Assembly (NCBI GenBank): GCA_017165825.1
Contig: CM029367.1
Span: forward strand, 10,371,379 to 10,435,378
DNA length: 64,000 bases
Direction: 5' to 3'
From: Hepsetus odoe
Lineage: Eukaryota > Chordata > Actinopteri > Characiformes > Hepsetidae
Within the stretch, counting starts at the first letter, position 1. Every line of letters begins with the position of its first letter. Of the stretch, positions 36,541 through 47,505 are shown one piece after another. The position numbers were made by a program, and so were the translations under genes. Below the pieces are notes generated by a model. The model made no database searches. It was not told the DNA's origin and saw only the letters and a program-made list of their open reading frames with translations.

Positions 36541-36823
36541 ATAATCCATCATTAAAATCTGCGCCAATCATCACTCTCTCTCCCCTGGGTACACTCTCTA
36601 TCACTTCATCTAACTCACTCCAGACTTTTTCCTTCTCTTCCATCTCACAACCAACTTGTGGAGCATAAGCACTAACAACATTCATTATCACACCTTCAAC
36701 TTCCAGCTTCAAACTCATCCCCCTCCCTGACACCCTCTTCACCTCCAAAACACTCTTCACATACTCTTCCTTCAGGATAACACCTACCCCATTCCTTCTT
36801 CTATCCATTCCACGGTAGAACAA
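36541..36823 (-). pseudogene. RTE endonuclease N-terminal part
   Basis: Minus-strand frame with FYRGMDRRRNGVGVILKEEY, IMNVVSAYAPQVGCEMEEKE and MIGADFN (GADFN at 36551-36565), the DFN active-site block of APE endonucleases. Right after it the frame runs into a deletion joint and the inverted segment, so the C-terminal half is lost. Confidence 0.85.
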
Positions 36824-36975
36824 TTTTAACGCTCCTCCAATACACCTGGCCTTACTACACTTCCATCTAGTCTCTTACTCACACAAAATGTCAACCTTTC
36901 TTCTCTGCATCATATCAGCTAATTCTCTACCTTTACCAGTCATGCTGCCAACATTTAAAGTCCCTACCCTCACTT

Positions 36976-37187
36976 AGCGGTGGCCTAGTGGTTAGGGCGT
37001 CAGCCACATGATTGGAGGATCAGAGGTTCGAACCCCTTCCCAGTAGGTTGCCCTGAGGTACCCTTGAGCAAGGTGCCGTCCCCATCACTGCTCCCCGGGC
37101 GCTTTCAATAGCAGCCCACTGCTGCACATGTGTGTATGGGTGAAATACAGAGAGTGAATTTCCCATTCGTGGGATTATAAATAAAGG

Positions 37188-37217
<30 letters not shown>
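36976..37217 (+). mobile_element. SINE-A, body type 2, nested in LINE copy 4, (ATT)n tail
   Basis: Good head (TGGCCTAGTGG, GGTTCGAACCC) and type-2 body (ctttcaatagcagcccactg). It ends in gggattataaataaaggatt and an (ATT)n array at 37188-37217 instead of the usual type-2 tail. It splits the 5' part of the LINE. Confidence 0.88.
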
Positions 37218-37218
<1 letters not shown>

Positions 37219-37522
37219 CCCTCTCTGCCCCTTCTTTCTCTCCTTCTCCATCTGGACATGCCTTCCTCCTCTTCTTCTTCTTCTTTTCCTTTGGCCAACA
37301 GTAGTCCAATTTCCACCAGCACCCTGTAGGCTAACAGCACTGGTGGCGGTCGTTGTTAACCCGGGCCTTGACCGATCCGGTATGGAATTCTGTATCATTG
37401 TCCGCATATTGATTTGGCAAAGTTTTACACCAGATGCCCTTCCTGATGTAACCCTCTCCATTTATCCAGGCTTGGGACCAGCACAAAGAAATACATTAGC
37501 TTGTGCACCCCTAGTGGCTGGG

Positions 37523-38606
37523 ATAGAGGTGACAATAACTGTGCAGATGTAATACTTCACACTTCACCTTTCATACTTTCAGACCTGTTTGAATGCTCAA
37601 AATGTTTCCAAAGTAGATTGTATGAACTCCTGTGGTTTATTACTGTAAAAGGTGAATACATGTAAATTAATTTTATTGAACAAAACATGTAATTTGATAT
37701 GTGGTTCCCCAGTATCCTTGTCTGTGCTTCAGAGAGACACCCTGCTCTACAGTAAAAAAGTTTCAAACAGCTTTTCTGTCTCAGATGTATTCGAGTGGCA
37801 TAGCTAGAGGTTACTTCTGGGACAGAACTGCCAATTAGTTGTGTCAGTATAAATAAATGGCTTGGCACAATGAATATCAAATTAAAATGCAAATGAACAC
37901 ACAATATATCATGCATATTAATCAAATGGTCCAACAATGGACAAGGGAGGGGGTGAAGGATTTTTATGCTTTGTATCTGTCAGTAAATGGCTAATCTAAA
38001 CATGATGCTCAGGAGCACAAACCCATGCAATGTCCAATGTACATAAACTGCATCCATTTTGGTATACAAACCAGTGAGGGAACAAAGATCGTAACTGACT
38101 CAAAGCCCTGGGCAGAGCTCCTAAGAAGTTATCTTTCACCAGAGGCATATCTGGAGCATCGGTATTGTGCATGTTTCATAAACTCCAGATTGTCACGCCA
38201 ACTGATTGGTGTGCGTCAGCTTGGCCTGGCTGTTTGGTATTCTAATTTCACCTCCCTTTCCATAATTGCATGGATGTTTACCTGCTGTGGTATTGTCACC
38301 CAAGGTGCCTGGAGTGATAAAACAAGATCACATCCTCCTAGAAATCCATAAATAGTGTAGCACTTGAGGGGGAGATCAGAGGGCAGGCTGCGGTGAACAT
38401 TATTATTTCTCAAAACCCTACAGCTGCTGCATTTAACATGGCCGGCAAATAAAGGAGTGCTGTATATTTCAGTCTTTGACTCAAAGTTGTAAAAAATAAA
38501 TAAGGTTTTTTTATTTCCCACATGAGGCTTGTGAAGAGGGTAAACATTTTACCATGTACCAAGAATACAGTGATTTTTGCTGCTTTCATTCATCTTTTCA
38601 TTATAT
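37523..38606. other. Intergenic, unique
   Basis: No transposon seen. The right half (38.03-38.48 kb) is listed separately as a possible regulatory element. Confidence 0.5.
38030..38480. promoter_or_regulatory. Candidate conserved non-coding element
   Basis: Unique, balanced-composition DNA lying between transposon-rich blocks, without coding signal (open frames on both strands overlap and are unrelated to known families). Inference only. Confidence 0.22.
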
Positions 38607-38621
38607 ATGTATATTTTAGTA

Positions 38622-38865
38622 GGGGCAGTGGTGGCCTAGTGGTTAGGGCGTTGGCCACGTGATTGGAGGATCGGGGGTTCGAACCCCTTCCCAATGGGTT
38701 GCCCTGAGGTACCCTTGAGCAAGGTGCCTTCCCCGTCCCGCTCCTCCCTGCGATGGGCTGGCGACCTGTCCAGGGTGCGTCCCTCGTCCTCTCCCTGTGT
38801 GCGCTGGGTTGGCCTCCAGCACTCCCCCGCGACCCCGTTTGGCACAAGCGGCAGAAAATTGATGG
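38622..38865 (+). mobile_element. SINE-A, body type 1, full length with TSD
   Basis: Complete copy flanked by the perfect 15-bp duplication ATGTATATTTTAGTA (38607-38621 and 38866-38880). A and B boxes are intact. Confidence 0.94.
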
Positions 38866-38935
38866 ATGTATATTTTAGTATATGCTTAGTATATTCTTTA
38901 GCATATTTTATTATATATAGTACCGAGTATTGTGA

Positions 38936-39014
38936 AAGAGGAAACCGCAGAGAACCAGAAGAAATGGAAACTGATGATCTGTTGTGGCGACCACTGAATG
39001 GGAGCAGCCGAGAT
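38936..39014 (+). mobile_element. RTE LINE 3'-end fragment
   Basis: gaaaccgcagagaaccagaa then gttgtggcgacc and gggagcagccg match, in reverse orientation, the 3' end of LINE copy 4 (34.76-34.84 kb). Very short 5'-truncated copy. Confidence 0.7.
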
Positions 39015-40261
39015 GTACGCGAAGTATTGCATGGTTTTCTTTTACAGTTGCTGAGAGCGTGCAACTATTTAGCATTTTATATTGCGAGAGAGAGATAGAG
39101 ATCTTCCTTCTATTCCCAGCTTTGGCAGTTTGGATCCTTTCTGTTTGGCGGTTGCATGTTCTTGGTGGGAATCCTGGTGCATATCAGGTAAATTGAGATG
39201 AAATGTAATGCCCTATGAGGGCTTGGACCAAGACCTTCCATGACCCTGGTTAGCCTAAGGAGCTCAGATTATGTAGGGATGGATAAAATGTTTGGGTTTG
39301 CACACAAAGGTAGAACACACAAATGAAGTATCTGTATTTTATCAAAATTACATTTAGGCTGCAGATCCTACACTCTTTAAAAGAAATGCCATCGGTTTTG
39401 AAAATGTATCAGTTCTAAACTGGAACTCTGCCAACATCTTTACAAACACTGAATCTTCTGTTAAAGCAGAATGAAAAATCAACGTTATGAGACACAGGCA
39501 TGCATTTTACATGAAAGAGGCTTGTGATAAAAAAAAACGTGGGTCTCGCATTTTCCAAAAAGTGTGCAGATTTGTACAGTGAAATTCAGATGATAGAAAA
39601 GTTTGAGTAAAGTAAATATAACTACACAATCATGGTTTTCTCTATCTGCCTTAACAAGATATGCTCTAATAGGTTTTCTGAATGCTTTACTATTTCCTGT
39701 TGACATTTTATAACCCTAACCTTTATTTAGTTTTTTTTGTTATTTTAGTTTGTTACTGAATACATTCAAGACAAGGTTCTCCATATTTAATGTGAATATA
39801 ATATTTATATGCTTAAAGCTTAATCACATCAGCATTTATTCTACAAAGAGCATTATGGCCTTCATTTTGAGGCATTTTTCAAAGCCTGTGTTTAACTGAA
39901 TATTTTATTGCTTTCATTAATGAAGTTAAAAAGAAGCCAGTTACAGCATTATGATGCTATATAATTGTGAATGAATCTAGGTAGAGAGATACTGATAGTA
40001 CAGCATGTTTGTTTATGGGCAATTAAAGTCATTTGAAGTATTAGCAGTGTATGGGCGAGGTAAGAATGTTGCATATTACATGACTGTTTTGAAGCCCATT
40101 CCTAAAGGAACAGCAGCAATGTGCAAAGATCTCGGGCCACCACTCATTTCTTTCTCATTTTGCCAGGGGATTATCTTGTTGGTACAAAAATACTATTCTC
40201 AGTCTTTCAAAATCTTATTATTATTTTTTTTTTTTTATAATGAATCTCTAAATTAAAAGAA
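39015..40261. other. Intergenic, nothing recognised
   Basis: AT-rich unique DNA. Confidence 0.5.
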
Positions 40262-40857
40262 ATAGGCACAAATGTTTTACTGTGACAGGCTGCAAACTGC
40301 CAAGAGATTAGTATCCAGATAAAGGGGTTTCTAAACTATTCAGCATTCAGCTTCACCAGTTTACTAATCACCAGCCTGATGATCTGTAACCACCTGTTTC
40401 TTCTCTGCTTAGAGATGGCTGTTATTTGGCCTTGTTCTAGCTGAATGATTCATACAAAGGTCACTATGTGCCTTAACGAGCAAAAAGCAATCTTCTGAAA
40501 CTGTTCATGAAAGTGAAAGTGACAACCCTTGTCATTGTGAAACGCAGCACAGCACAACACAATGAAATTCAACCTCTGTGTTTCACCCCTACACACATGT
40601 GCAGCAGGAGGCAGCTATTGAAAGCACCCGGGGAGCAGTGTCGGGGACGGTACCTTGCTCAAGGGTATCTCAGGGCAACCAACTGGTGAGGGAATTGAAC
40701 CCACAGTCTTGTGAACCATGTATAGGGAAAGCCAAAAATGTTGTCTTTTAAGAAAGCCTGGAGAACTATTTCTCAATATTAATTAAAAATAACTAGAAAT
40801 TCTGCTCAGAATATGAAGAAATGTTGGGTGGCTCAAGACTTTTGCCCAGTACTGTAT
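40262..40857 (-). mobile_element. Tc1-like terminal fragment, SINE-interrupted
   Basis: The right boundary carries a Tc1-type terminus on the minus strand (TACAGTACTGGGCAAAAGTC). The sequence left of it, apart from the SINE insertion, matches 59683-60100 in inverted orientation over some 400 bp (for example acaggctgcaaactgcc and ctaatcaccagcctgatgat). No second terminus seen. Confidence 0.65.
40507..40715 (-). mobile_element. SINE-A, body type 2, head truncated
   Basis: Type-2 tail, body and a B-box remnant (gaattgaacccacagtc) in reverse. It interrupts the Tc1-like fragment, so it is younger than that element. Confidence 0.8.
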
Positions 40858-43030
40858 ACTGAAACCTAATAACCTTCTTCGTTTGGCTGCTCCCAGTATA
40901 ATGTTTGTTATTGATTGATAAGATGGTAGAGTAGTGGGCCTGGTTAAAAGGAAACTTACCCCTTTCAAGAGCATTCTCCACACCATTACAGCAGCATTGC
41001 CAGACTGGATTGTCTCATTAAGAGTATAACACAAGTGGCTCATGCATTGCTAATAAAAAGGGTGTATGTAAATGTGTGCTTTAAGGACATCACAAATAGA
41101 AAAAAAAGGGGTTATATTTATGGTAATTTTATGGCATGTTTTGCTACTCTGATACCCTCTATTATGATATGCAATGGCATGAAAAGGTATATTGATTTTC
41201 TTGATTCCTGCATATTTGTAACAGTGAAGGGAACATTAAATGATCTCACATGAGACAATCTTTCTTATAACAATTAAATCTGAACTTACAACACTTGAGT
41301 AACAAAGATATGCAACAGACTTGCCAATGTGCCATAATGTTTACTTATTTAACATGATTTTGTTTTTGGATCTCATGACCACCACCTTAACAATATATAC
41401 ATTAGCATTTCAAATAATGTAATGTTAGTATTTACATATTTACATTGTTGTAGAGAAATTTATGTTTAAACGTCTTTGCTGGACTGCTTTTAATTCAGAT
41501 GAAAGATTAGTTTTTAGTAGAACACGAGCCATTCATTTGAGGCCCTGCCACAGCATCTCTCATGGACACTAGCCAAGACCTTGACAAGGCCACTGCAAAA
41601 CTTTTTGTTCCTTTTCAGCCATTCATATATGGATTTGCTTTTCTGTTTGCATCAATGTCATGCTGCATAACCCATTTATGTTTCAGCATCAGCCCTTGGA
41701 CAGAAGAGCAGAGGCTCCCTAAGAGTTCATGGATACAGTACAGAATTCGAGTCCTTCAGTAATAGGAGTTCTCTGTGTCCCGAGGCACCAAAACATTCCT
41801 ATATCATATCACAAGTACTGTCATGTTTGGATGTTGTTGTATATTTTGTGAAATGCAGGGTGTTATTTCAGATATAAAGGGACACTTCAAACCAGATTGT
41901 CCATTAAATAGTATCACAAAAGGCTTATATATTTCCAATGTGCTTTTTAGCACAAATAGAGATGACTGTGAATTTCTGATAAGCAATGTTTTCTTCCTTG
42001 CTGCACTGATCTAACTGATCTAAACTGAGACTAGAGAAACTGACACTTCCTTGTTGAAACTTTGGCTGATTTCCTGAATGATATTGATGTGTACATAAAG
42101 GCACTCTTAAAAAAGTCACCAGGAAGAGTTCATCACTATTACCAATGCTGCAGATTTTCAAACAGGGCTGATGTGCCCTTAGTAAAGGCACTTAATCACG
42201 TAACTGCCCCCTCAGGTGCACAAATAAAGCCCATCACTCCAGCTTCTTGTGGTGTGTTTTCACTACCAGGTTGTGTAGGAAGGAGTTAAATGCAGAGGAC
42301 ACATTCAGTGTTCGCTCTGTCTCTGTGTGTAAGTGTGTGTGCATGTGCAATTACAGTAATTTCTTTTTTAAGTATCTTGAACAGATGGTAAAGCTAATGG
42401 TCTTGAAGCATCATACAGATCAGATGGAAATATGTCCAAACATCTCTGCAGCAGTGCATAATATATTAGGTTTTTCCTTTTCCTATTTAGAAACTCTGCA
42501 GGATTTACAAGCTCTAGAAAAGGTAATGGAATCACCACTCTTAGAGTATGTTCAGTCATTTAATTAATGCTATTTTCCGGATCATGTAACTCCTCCTTGT
42601 GCCTGAGTTCTCAATATTCACAATTAATCTGGTTCTAACTTCCTTTGATAGCAGTTATGGTAACATATTAGCTTTACAAAATTGAGGATTGTCATGGACC
42701 TTTTGTGGGCCATTAATCAAAGGAGAGAATGTCTACGGTGCAAAGGGCTGAAAATTCAATGGTATACACAAGACACCTTTCTTTACAAAAGTATTGATTT
42801 TAAAGTTATCTTTTTTAAGACTTACTTATTTTTTTTCACAGCAACAGTATTTTGGTATTTGGCCTGTTGTGAGACTTAACAGCCCTTCCTGAGGAGAGGT
42901 GTGTGTATAAAATCAAGGAAAGCATTCAAATTTCAATCTCAAAATTAGATTCAAACATATTGAGACTTTTTGCTCCAAATATATATAATTGCAATAACTT
43001 TGCTTTGGAAAATAAATTGCTTATACATCT
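40858..43030. other. Intergenic, nothing recognised
   Basis: AT-rich unique DNA. A plus-strand frame at 42247-42567 is open for 106 codons but has no recognisable signature. Confidence 0.5.
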
Positions 43031-44471
43031 TGCAGTGCCTTGCAAAAGTATTCACCTCCTTGACATTTTTCATGTTTTGTTGCCTCACAACCTGGAATTA
43101 AAATGGATTGTTTGAAAGTTTGCACCATTTCATTTACAAAACATGTCTACAACTTTGAAGATGTATTTTTTGTTTTATTGTGAAGCAAACAACAAATAGG
43201 ACAAAATAACAGAAAAGTTCAGCATGCATAACTGTTCACCCCCTCTAAAGTCAGCCATTTGTAGAGCCACCTTTTGTGGCAATTACAGCTGCAAGTCACT
43301 TTGGATAAGTCTCTATGAGCTTGCCACATCTTGCCAGTGGGATTTTTGCCCATTCCTCAAGGCAACACTGCTCCAGCTCCTTCATATTGGATGGTTTTCA
43401 CTTGTGAACAGCAATCTTCAAGTCTGGCCACAAATTTTCAATTGGATTGAGGTCTGGACTTTGACTAGGCCATTCCAACACATTTAAATGTTTCCTCTTA
43501 AACCACTGGAGTATTGCTTTAGCAATATGCTTTGGGTCATTGTCCTGCAGGAAGGTGAACCTCTGTCCCAGTCCAAAATTAAAGGCAGACTGACACAGGT
43601 TTTGATCAAGAATATCCCTGTATTTAGCACCATCCATCTTTCCCTCGACTTGTACTAGTTTCCCAGTCCCTGCTGTTGAAAAACATCCCCACAGCATGAT
43701 ACTGCCACCACCATGTTTCACTGTGGCGATGGTGTTCTTGGAGTGATGGGATGTGTTGGGTTTGCACCAGATATAGCATTTTCCTTGGTGGCTAAAAAGT
43801 TCCATTTTAGTCTCATCTGACCAGAGCATCTCCCTCCATACATTTTGGGAGTCTCCCACATGCCTTTTGGCAAACTCTAAACGTGCCTTCTTATTTTTAA
43901 CATTAAGTTATGGCCACTCCTCTAAAAAGCCCAGCTCTAGGGAGTGTACGTCTTATTGTGGTCCTTTGGACAGATACTCCAGTCTCTGCTTCTGCTGGAA
44001 GTAACCCTTCAGGGTTACCTTTGGTCTCTGTGCTGCCTCTCTGATTAATGCCCTCCTTGCCCTCCTGTGAGTTTTGGTGGGTGAGTCTCTGTGAGTCTCT
44101 TGGCAGGTTTGTTGTGGCGCCATGTTCATTCCACTTGAAGATGATGGATTTGATGGTGCTCCGAGGGATCATCAAAGATTTGGATATTTTTTTAGAACCA
44201 AACCCTGACTTCTCAACATCTTTGTCCCTGACTTGTTTGGAGAGCTCTTTGGTCTTCATGGTGTGATGCCTCTTGCTTAGTGGTGTTGCAGCCTCTGGGG
44301 CCTTTCAGAAAAAGTGTGTTTATACTGACAGATCATGTGACACTTAGATTGCAAACAGGTGGACTTCATTTCACTAATTATGTGGCTTTTGAAGGTAATT
44401 GGTTGCACCAGGAATGTAACAAAATAGGTAAAAAGCCAAGGGAGGTTGAATACTTTTGCAAGGCACTGTAT
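43031..44471 (-). mobile_element. Tc1-family transposon, inactive, about 1.44 kb
   Basis: Terminal inverted repeats CAGTGCCTTGCAAAAGTATT at the left (43033) and its complement ending at 44470, near the expected 1.4-1.6 kb for Tc1 elements. It encodes a broken transposase on the minus strand. Confidence 0.92.
43398..44259 (-). pseudogene. Tc1 transposase (DDE type), frameshifted
   Basis: Cut-and-paste transposase. N-terminal frame 44259-43903: MKTKELSKQVRDKDVEK and IPRSTIKSIIFKWNEHG are the paired-like helix-turn-helix that binds the terminal repeats. After a frame break, 43859-43398 carries the catalytic core: WSDETK (first Asp), TVKHGGGSIMLWGCFS, FLQDNDPKH (second Asp) and SPDLNPIENLW (Glu). 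A stop after AVHK and further stops downstream remove the C-terminus. All three catalytic residues remain, but several frame breaks rule out activity. Confidence 0.92.
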
Positions 44472-45317
44472 GCAGGACTTTTGTAGTGTGGATTAAAGTG
44501 GACTGCAAAGTGTGAAAATTGTTAGCTTTCAAACAGTGTAAGCACTTAAACTATTCAGCAGTTTCTGAAGATTAAAAATACAATCAACAATTTTCATTTA
44601 ATAACCAACACATTTTTCATTAGTGGTTTCTCTACTGTTAATGTCCACAATTTGTCATTCTGATTAATGTGTGAGTGCAGTTTTGGTAACTGCATTAGTG
44701 AGCCGGTGGTGCAGAGTGATGTTAGGAGACAGCCATGCACCAATCAATAGGTCAGAGAGATTATATCCCAATGATTTGACAATTAACCTCTGCCAAATGA
44801 CAAAGTAAGTCAGTCAAACAGTTTGGCCTGGGTATAACCAGTTAATCAAATTCCAGACAGTAAAAAAAGAAAAAAGAAAAGAAGCACTCTCACTTAATAG
44901 ACAAGAATGAAAATTCTCTCTCCATCCAGTCAAAAAGGGTAAGAATGGGGGTCAATAATGAGAAACCAGAGCATCTTAAAGGAAGAATCTATTAGCTAAA
45001 GAGATGAAAGTGTCTCAGTTGGGCAGTCTTGAATTGAAATTGATTTGTCAAGAGGACTCAGTTCCACAGATTTTTTTTCTTCCCTCTGTTTAATTAGAAC
45101 CATGTTGAGCCAAGTGCAAATTGTATCTTGTTCTACCATGAATTATTTAGTAAATCTGATAAAAAGTATGAGTTGACAGTCTTCAGCAAATAGTTGAAGT
45201 TTTTCCCTCAAAAAACCTATTATATAGTACAATAAGAGTAGTGTACTTACTTAGGGACCTGTTTAGGGTTTATTAAGCAGACCCAGCATAGCTTTAAATT
45301 CATAGATAAATTATAAA

Positions 45318-45322
<5 letters not shown>
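44472..45322. other. Intergenic, nothing recognised
   Basis: AT-rich unique DNA with an A-rich patch near 44.86 kb. Confidence 0.5.

Positions 45323-45349
<27 letters not shown>
45323..45349 (+). repeat. (TA)n microsatellite
   Basis: Alternating TA of about 27 nt, directly abutting a Tc1-like terminus. A second (TA)n flanks the neighbouring MITE at 45886-45906. Confidence 0.85.
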
Positions 45350-45354
<5 letters not shown>

Positions 45355-45402
45355 CACAGCATTTTTTCCACACCTGCCTAAAACCTTTGGACAGTACTGT
45401 AT
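45350..45402 (+). mobile_element. Tc1-like MITE, right terminus only
   Basis: ttgttcacagcattttttcc then cacctgcctaaaacc and acagtactgta, the right end of the MITE family at 8.9 and 17.7 kb. The remainder is missing. Confidence 0.75.
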
Positions 45403-45447
45403 ATACATATAAAATAAATTATATTAGTCTCTTTAGCCTAAGCTATA

Positions 45448-45888
45448 TACAGTACTGTGAAAAATCTAAATCAGATCAATATTTGGTGTTACTACCTTTT
45501 GCCTTCAAACCAGCATCAATTCTTCTGGCCCCCACAGAGCCCTGATCTCAACATCATCCAGTGTGTCTGGGATTACATGAAGAGACAGAAGGATGTGAGG
45601 AAGCCTACATCCACAGAAGATCTGTGGTGAGTTCTCCAAGATGTTTGGAACAACCTACCAGCCGAGTTCCTTCAAAAACTGTGTGCAAGTGTACCTAGAT
45701 GAATTGATGCTGTTTTGAAGGCAAAGGGTGGTCACACCAAATATTGATTTGATTTAGATTTCTCTTTTGTTCATTCACTGCATTTTGTTGATTGATGAAA
45801 ATAAATGATTAACACTTCCATTTTTGAAATCATTCTTTGTTTACAGCATTTTTTCACACCTGCCTAAAACCTTTGCACAGTACTGCAT
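45448..45888 (+). mobile_element. Tc1-like deletion derivative (MITE type 1)
   Basis: Left end shortened (TACAGTACTGTGAAAAATCT, with the rest of the left repeat gone) and right terminus intact. Inside it has the same junction as the 8.9-kb copy and the same transposase remnant (CVWDYMKRQKDVRKPTSTED, then NNLPAEFLQKLCASV). Confidence 0.82.
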
Positions 45889-46319
45889 ATATATATATAT
45901 ATATATTTTTTTTTTGTATCAAACTTCAGATTTGTCACAATTATTGGTACACTTGCTTTTGGCATATTGGACAACTTTCCGCTGCGATGCTTAATAGGAA
46001 AAATTTGGAAAAAAATTTGAGGCAGCAACCTGAGAACTCAAATCTCAGTATCTCTAGTTTCTCTACTAGGGTTCTCTCTTCTGGACTCATTTTAGTTGTT
46101 TGGCAGAGGCAGCTTGATTTTAATTTACAATCTCCTGGTAAACATTATGGAAAGCATATGTTACATATCCTTTCAAAGACACACCCACTTTTATTCCCAA
46201 TTAAAATGGCTTGTATCACACACAGGTGTAGCACTTCAGGTGTACATGATTAGAACTTTGTTACTCAGCATTTTGAAGAAAATATTAAGTTTGGTGTGCT
46301 CCTTACTGTTGAGGTGAGA

Positions 46320-47505
46320 ATGAACACCATGTAGAGATCAAAAGAGCTGTCTGAGGCCTTCAAAAAGAAGACTGTAGCAGCTTATAAGTCTGGTGAGGGA
46401 TTTAAAAAGATCTCAAAACAATTTGCAATTAGCCATTCCACTGTCCGGAAAATAGTGGAGGCAAGTTCACCCCGAGAGCAAACTGCAAGATTCTAAAAGA
46501 AGTCTCCAAAAACCCAAAAATGTAATCATGGGACCTATAGAAGGCTCTTGTTACTGCTGATGTGAAAGTGCTTCTACATTCAGAAAGAGACTGCACAACT
46601 GTAACGTACATGAGGAAACCTTTACTCTCTAAGAGAAACATCAAGGCCAGACTGAAGTTTGCCAGAGAGAATTTAGACAAAAACCAGGACTTCTGGAATA
46701 GTGTTCTTTGGACAGATGAGTCTTAAACTGAATTATTTGGACACCAGAACAGAGGACATGTCTGGGGTAAACCAAATACAGCATTCCAGGAAAAGAATCT
46801 CATACCAACTGTGAAGCATGGAGGTGGAAGTCTCATGGTTTGGAAATGCTTTGCAGCAGCAGGACCTGGCAAGCTCACCCTCATAGAATCCACCATGAAT
46901 TCTACTGTGTATGAGAGGGAGCTTTTTGAGCATGTGGGATCATCTGTAAGAATATTAAAGCTGAAGCTGTACTGGACCCTGCAACACGACAATGACCCAA
47001 AACAGACCAGTAAATCCAGCAAGCACTGTCTGAAAACTAAGAAATGGAGAGTCCTGGAGTGGCCGAGTTAAAGCCCAGATCTTAATCCCATTGAGATGCT
47101 TTAGGGTGACTTGAAACAGGCTGTACATGCAAGAAACCCCTCAAACATCTCAAAGCTTAAAGAATTCTGCATTGAGGAGTGGGATGAACTTTCCACAGAC
47201 CGATGCCAGAGACTGGTAGATGCTACAAGAAGCATCTCACTGTAGTTATTTCAGCCAAAGGGGGGGAACACTAGCTATTAGGGGGTAGGGTGCCCTAACG
47301 TTTTCATCAATTATAAAAAACTTTTTTGTTATCTTTTATTTAATGAATAACTCAAGGTAAATTTTGTTGATTAACTGCAGTTAAATCACTTTGTTTTCCA
47401 GAGATAAATAAAAACAAGATTAGACATCGATATGTGAACATTCTTAAAAGAAATTAATATTTAATGGGGTGTCCTAACTTTTTCCACAGGACACTATCCG
47501 TCTTA
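46320..47505 (+). mobile_element. Second Tc1-family element, transposase pseudogene
   Basis: Plus-strand transposase remnants: KELSEAFKKKTVAAYKSGEG and ISHSTVRKIVE (helix-turn-helix), then after several frame changes WTPEQRTCLG, MKHGGGSLMVWKCFAAAGPG, QHDNDPKQTSKSSK and VLEWPS. Stops and shifts are numerous. The right terminus (ggggtgtcctaactttttcc near 47.46-47.5 kb) looks like a Tc1 end, but I could not find the matching left repeat. A different family from the 43-kb copy. Confidence 0.82.

Larger units (their letters stand above)
34742..37522 (-). mobile_element. RTE-clade LINE copy 4, nearly full length
   Basis: Best LINE copy in the window. The 5' end is at 37522 (CCAGCCACTAGGGG) and the 3' end at 34742 with a GAA-rich tail (minus-strand (GAA)n), typical of RTE elements, which end in short tandem repeats. 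It carries an endonuclease part, a 535-codon open RT frame, a SINE-A insertion at 36976-37217, a micro-inversion at 36503-36529 and deletions of about 200 bp in the endonuclease and of the linker between endonuclease and RT. Not autonomous. Confidence 0.9.

Noticed and set aside
37557..37937. 126-codon minus-strand frame
   Set aside because: AT-rich composition and no similarity to known families. It abuts the LINE 5' end but is not part of it.
42247..42567. 106-codon plus-strand frame with a helical-looking end
   Set aside because: No known domain. The acceptor-like site before it is weak and there is no partner exon.
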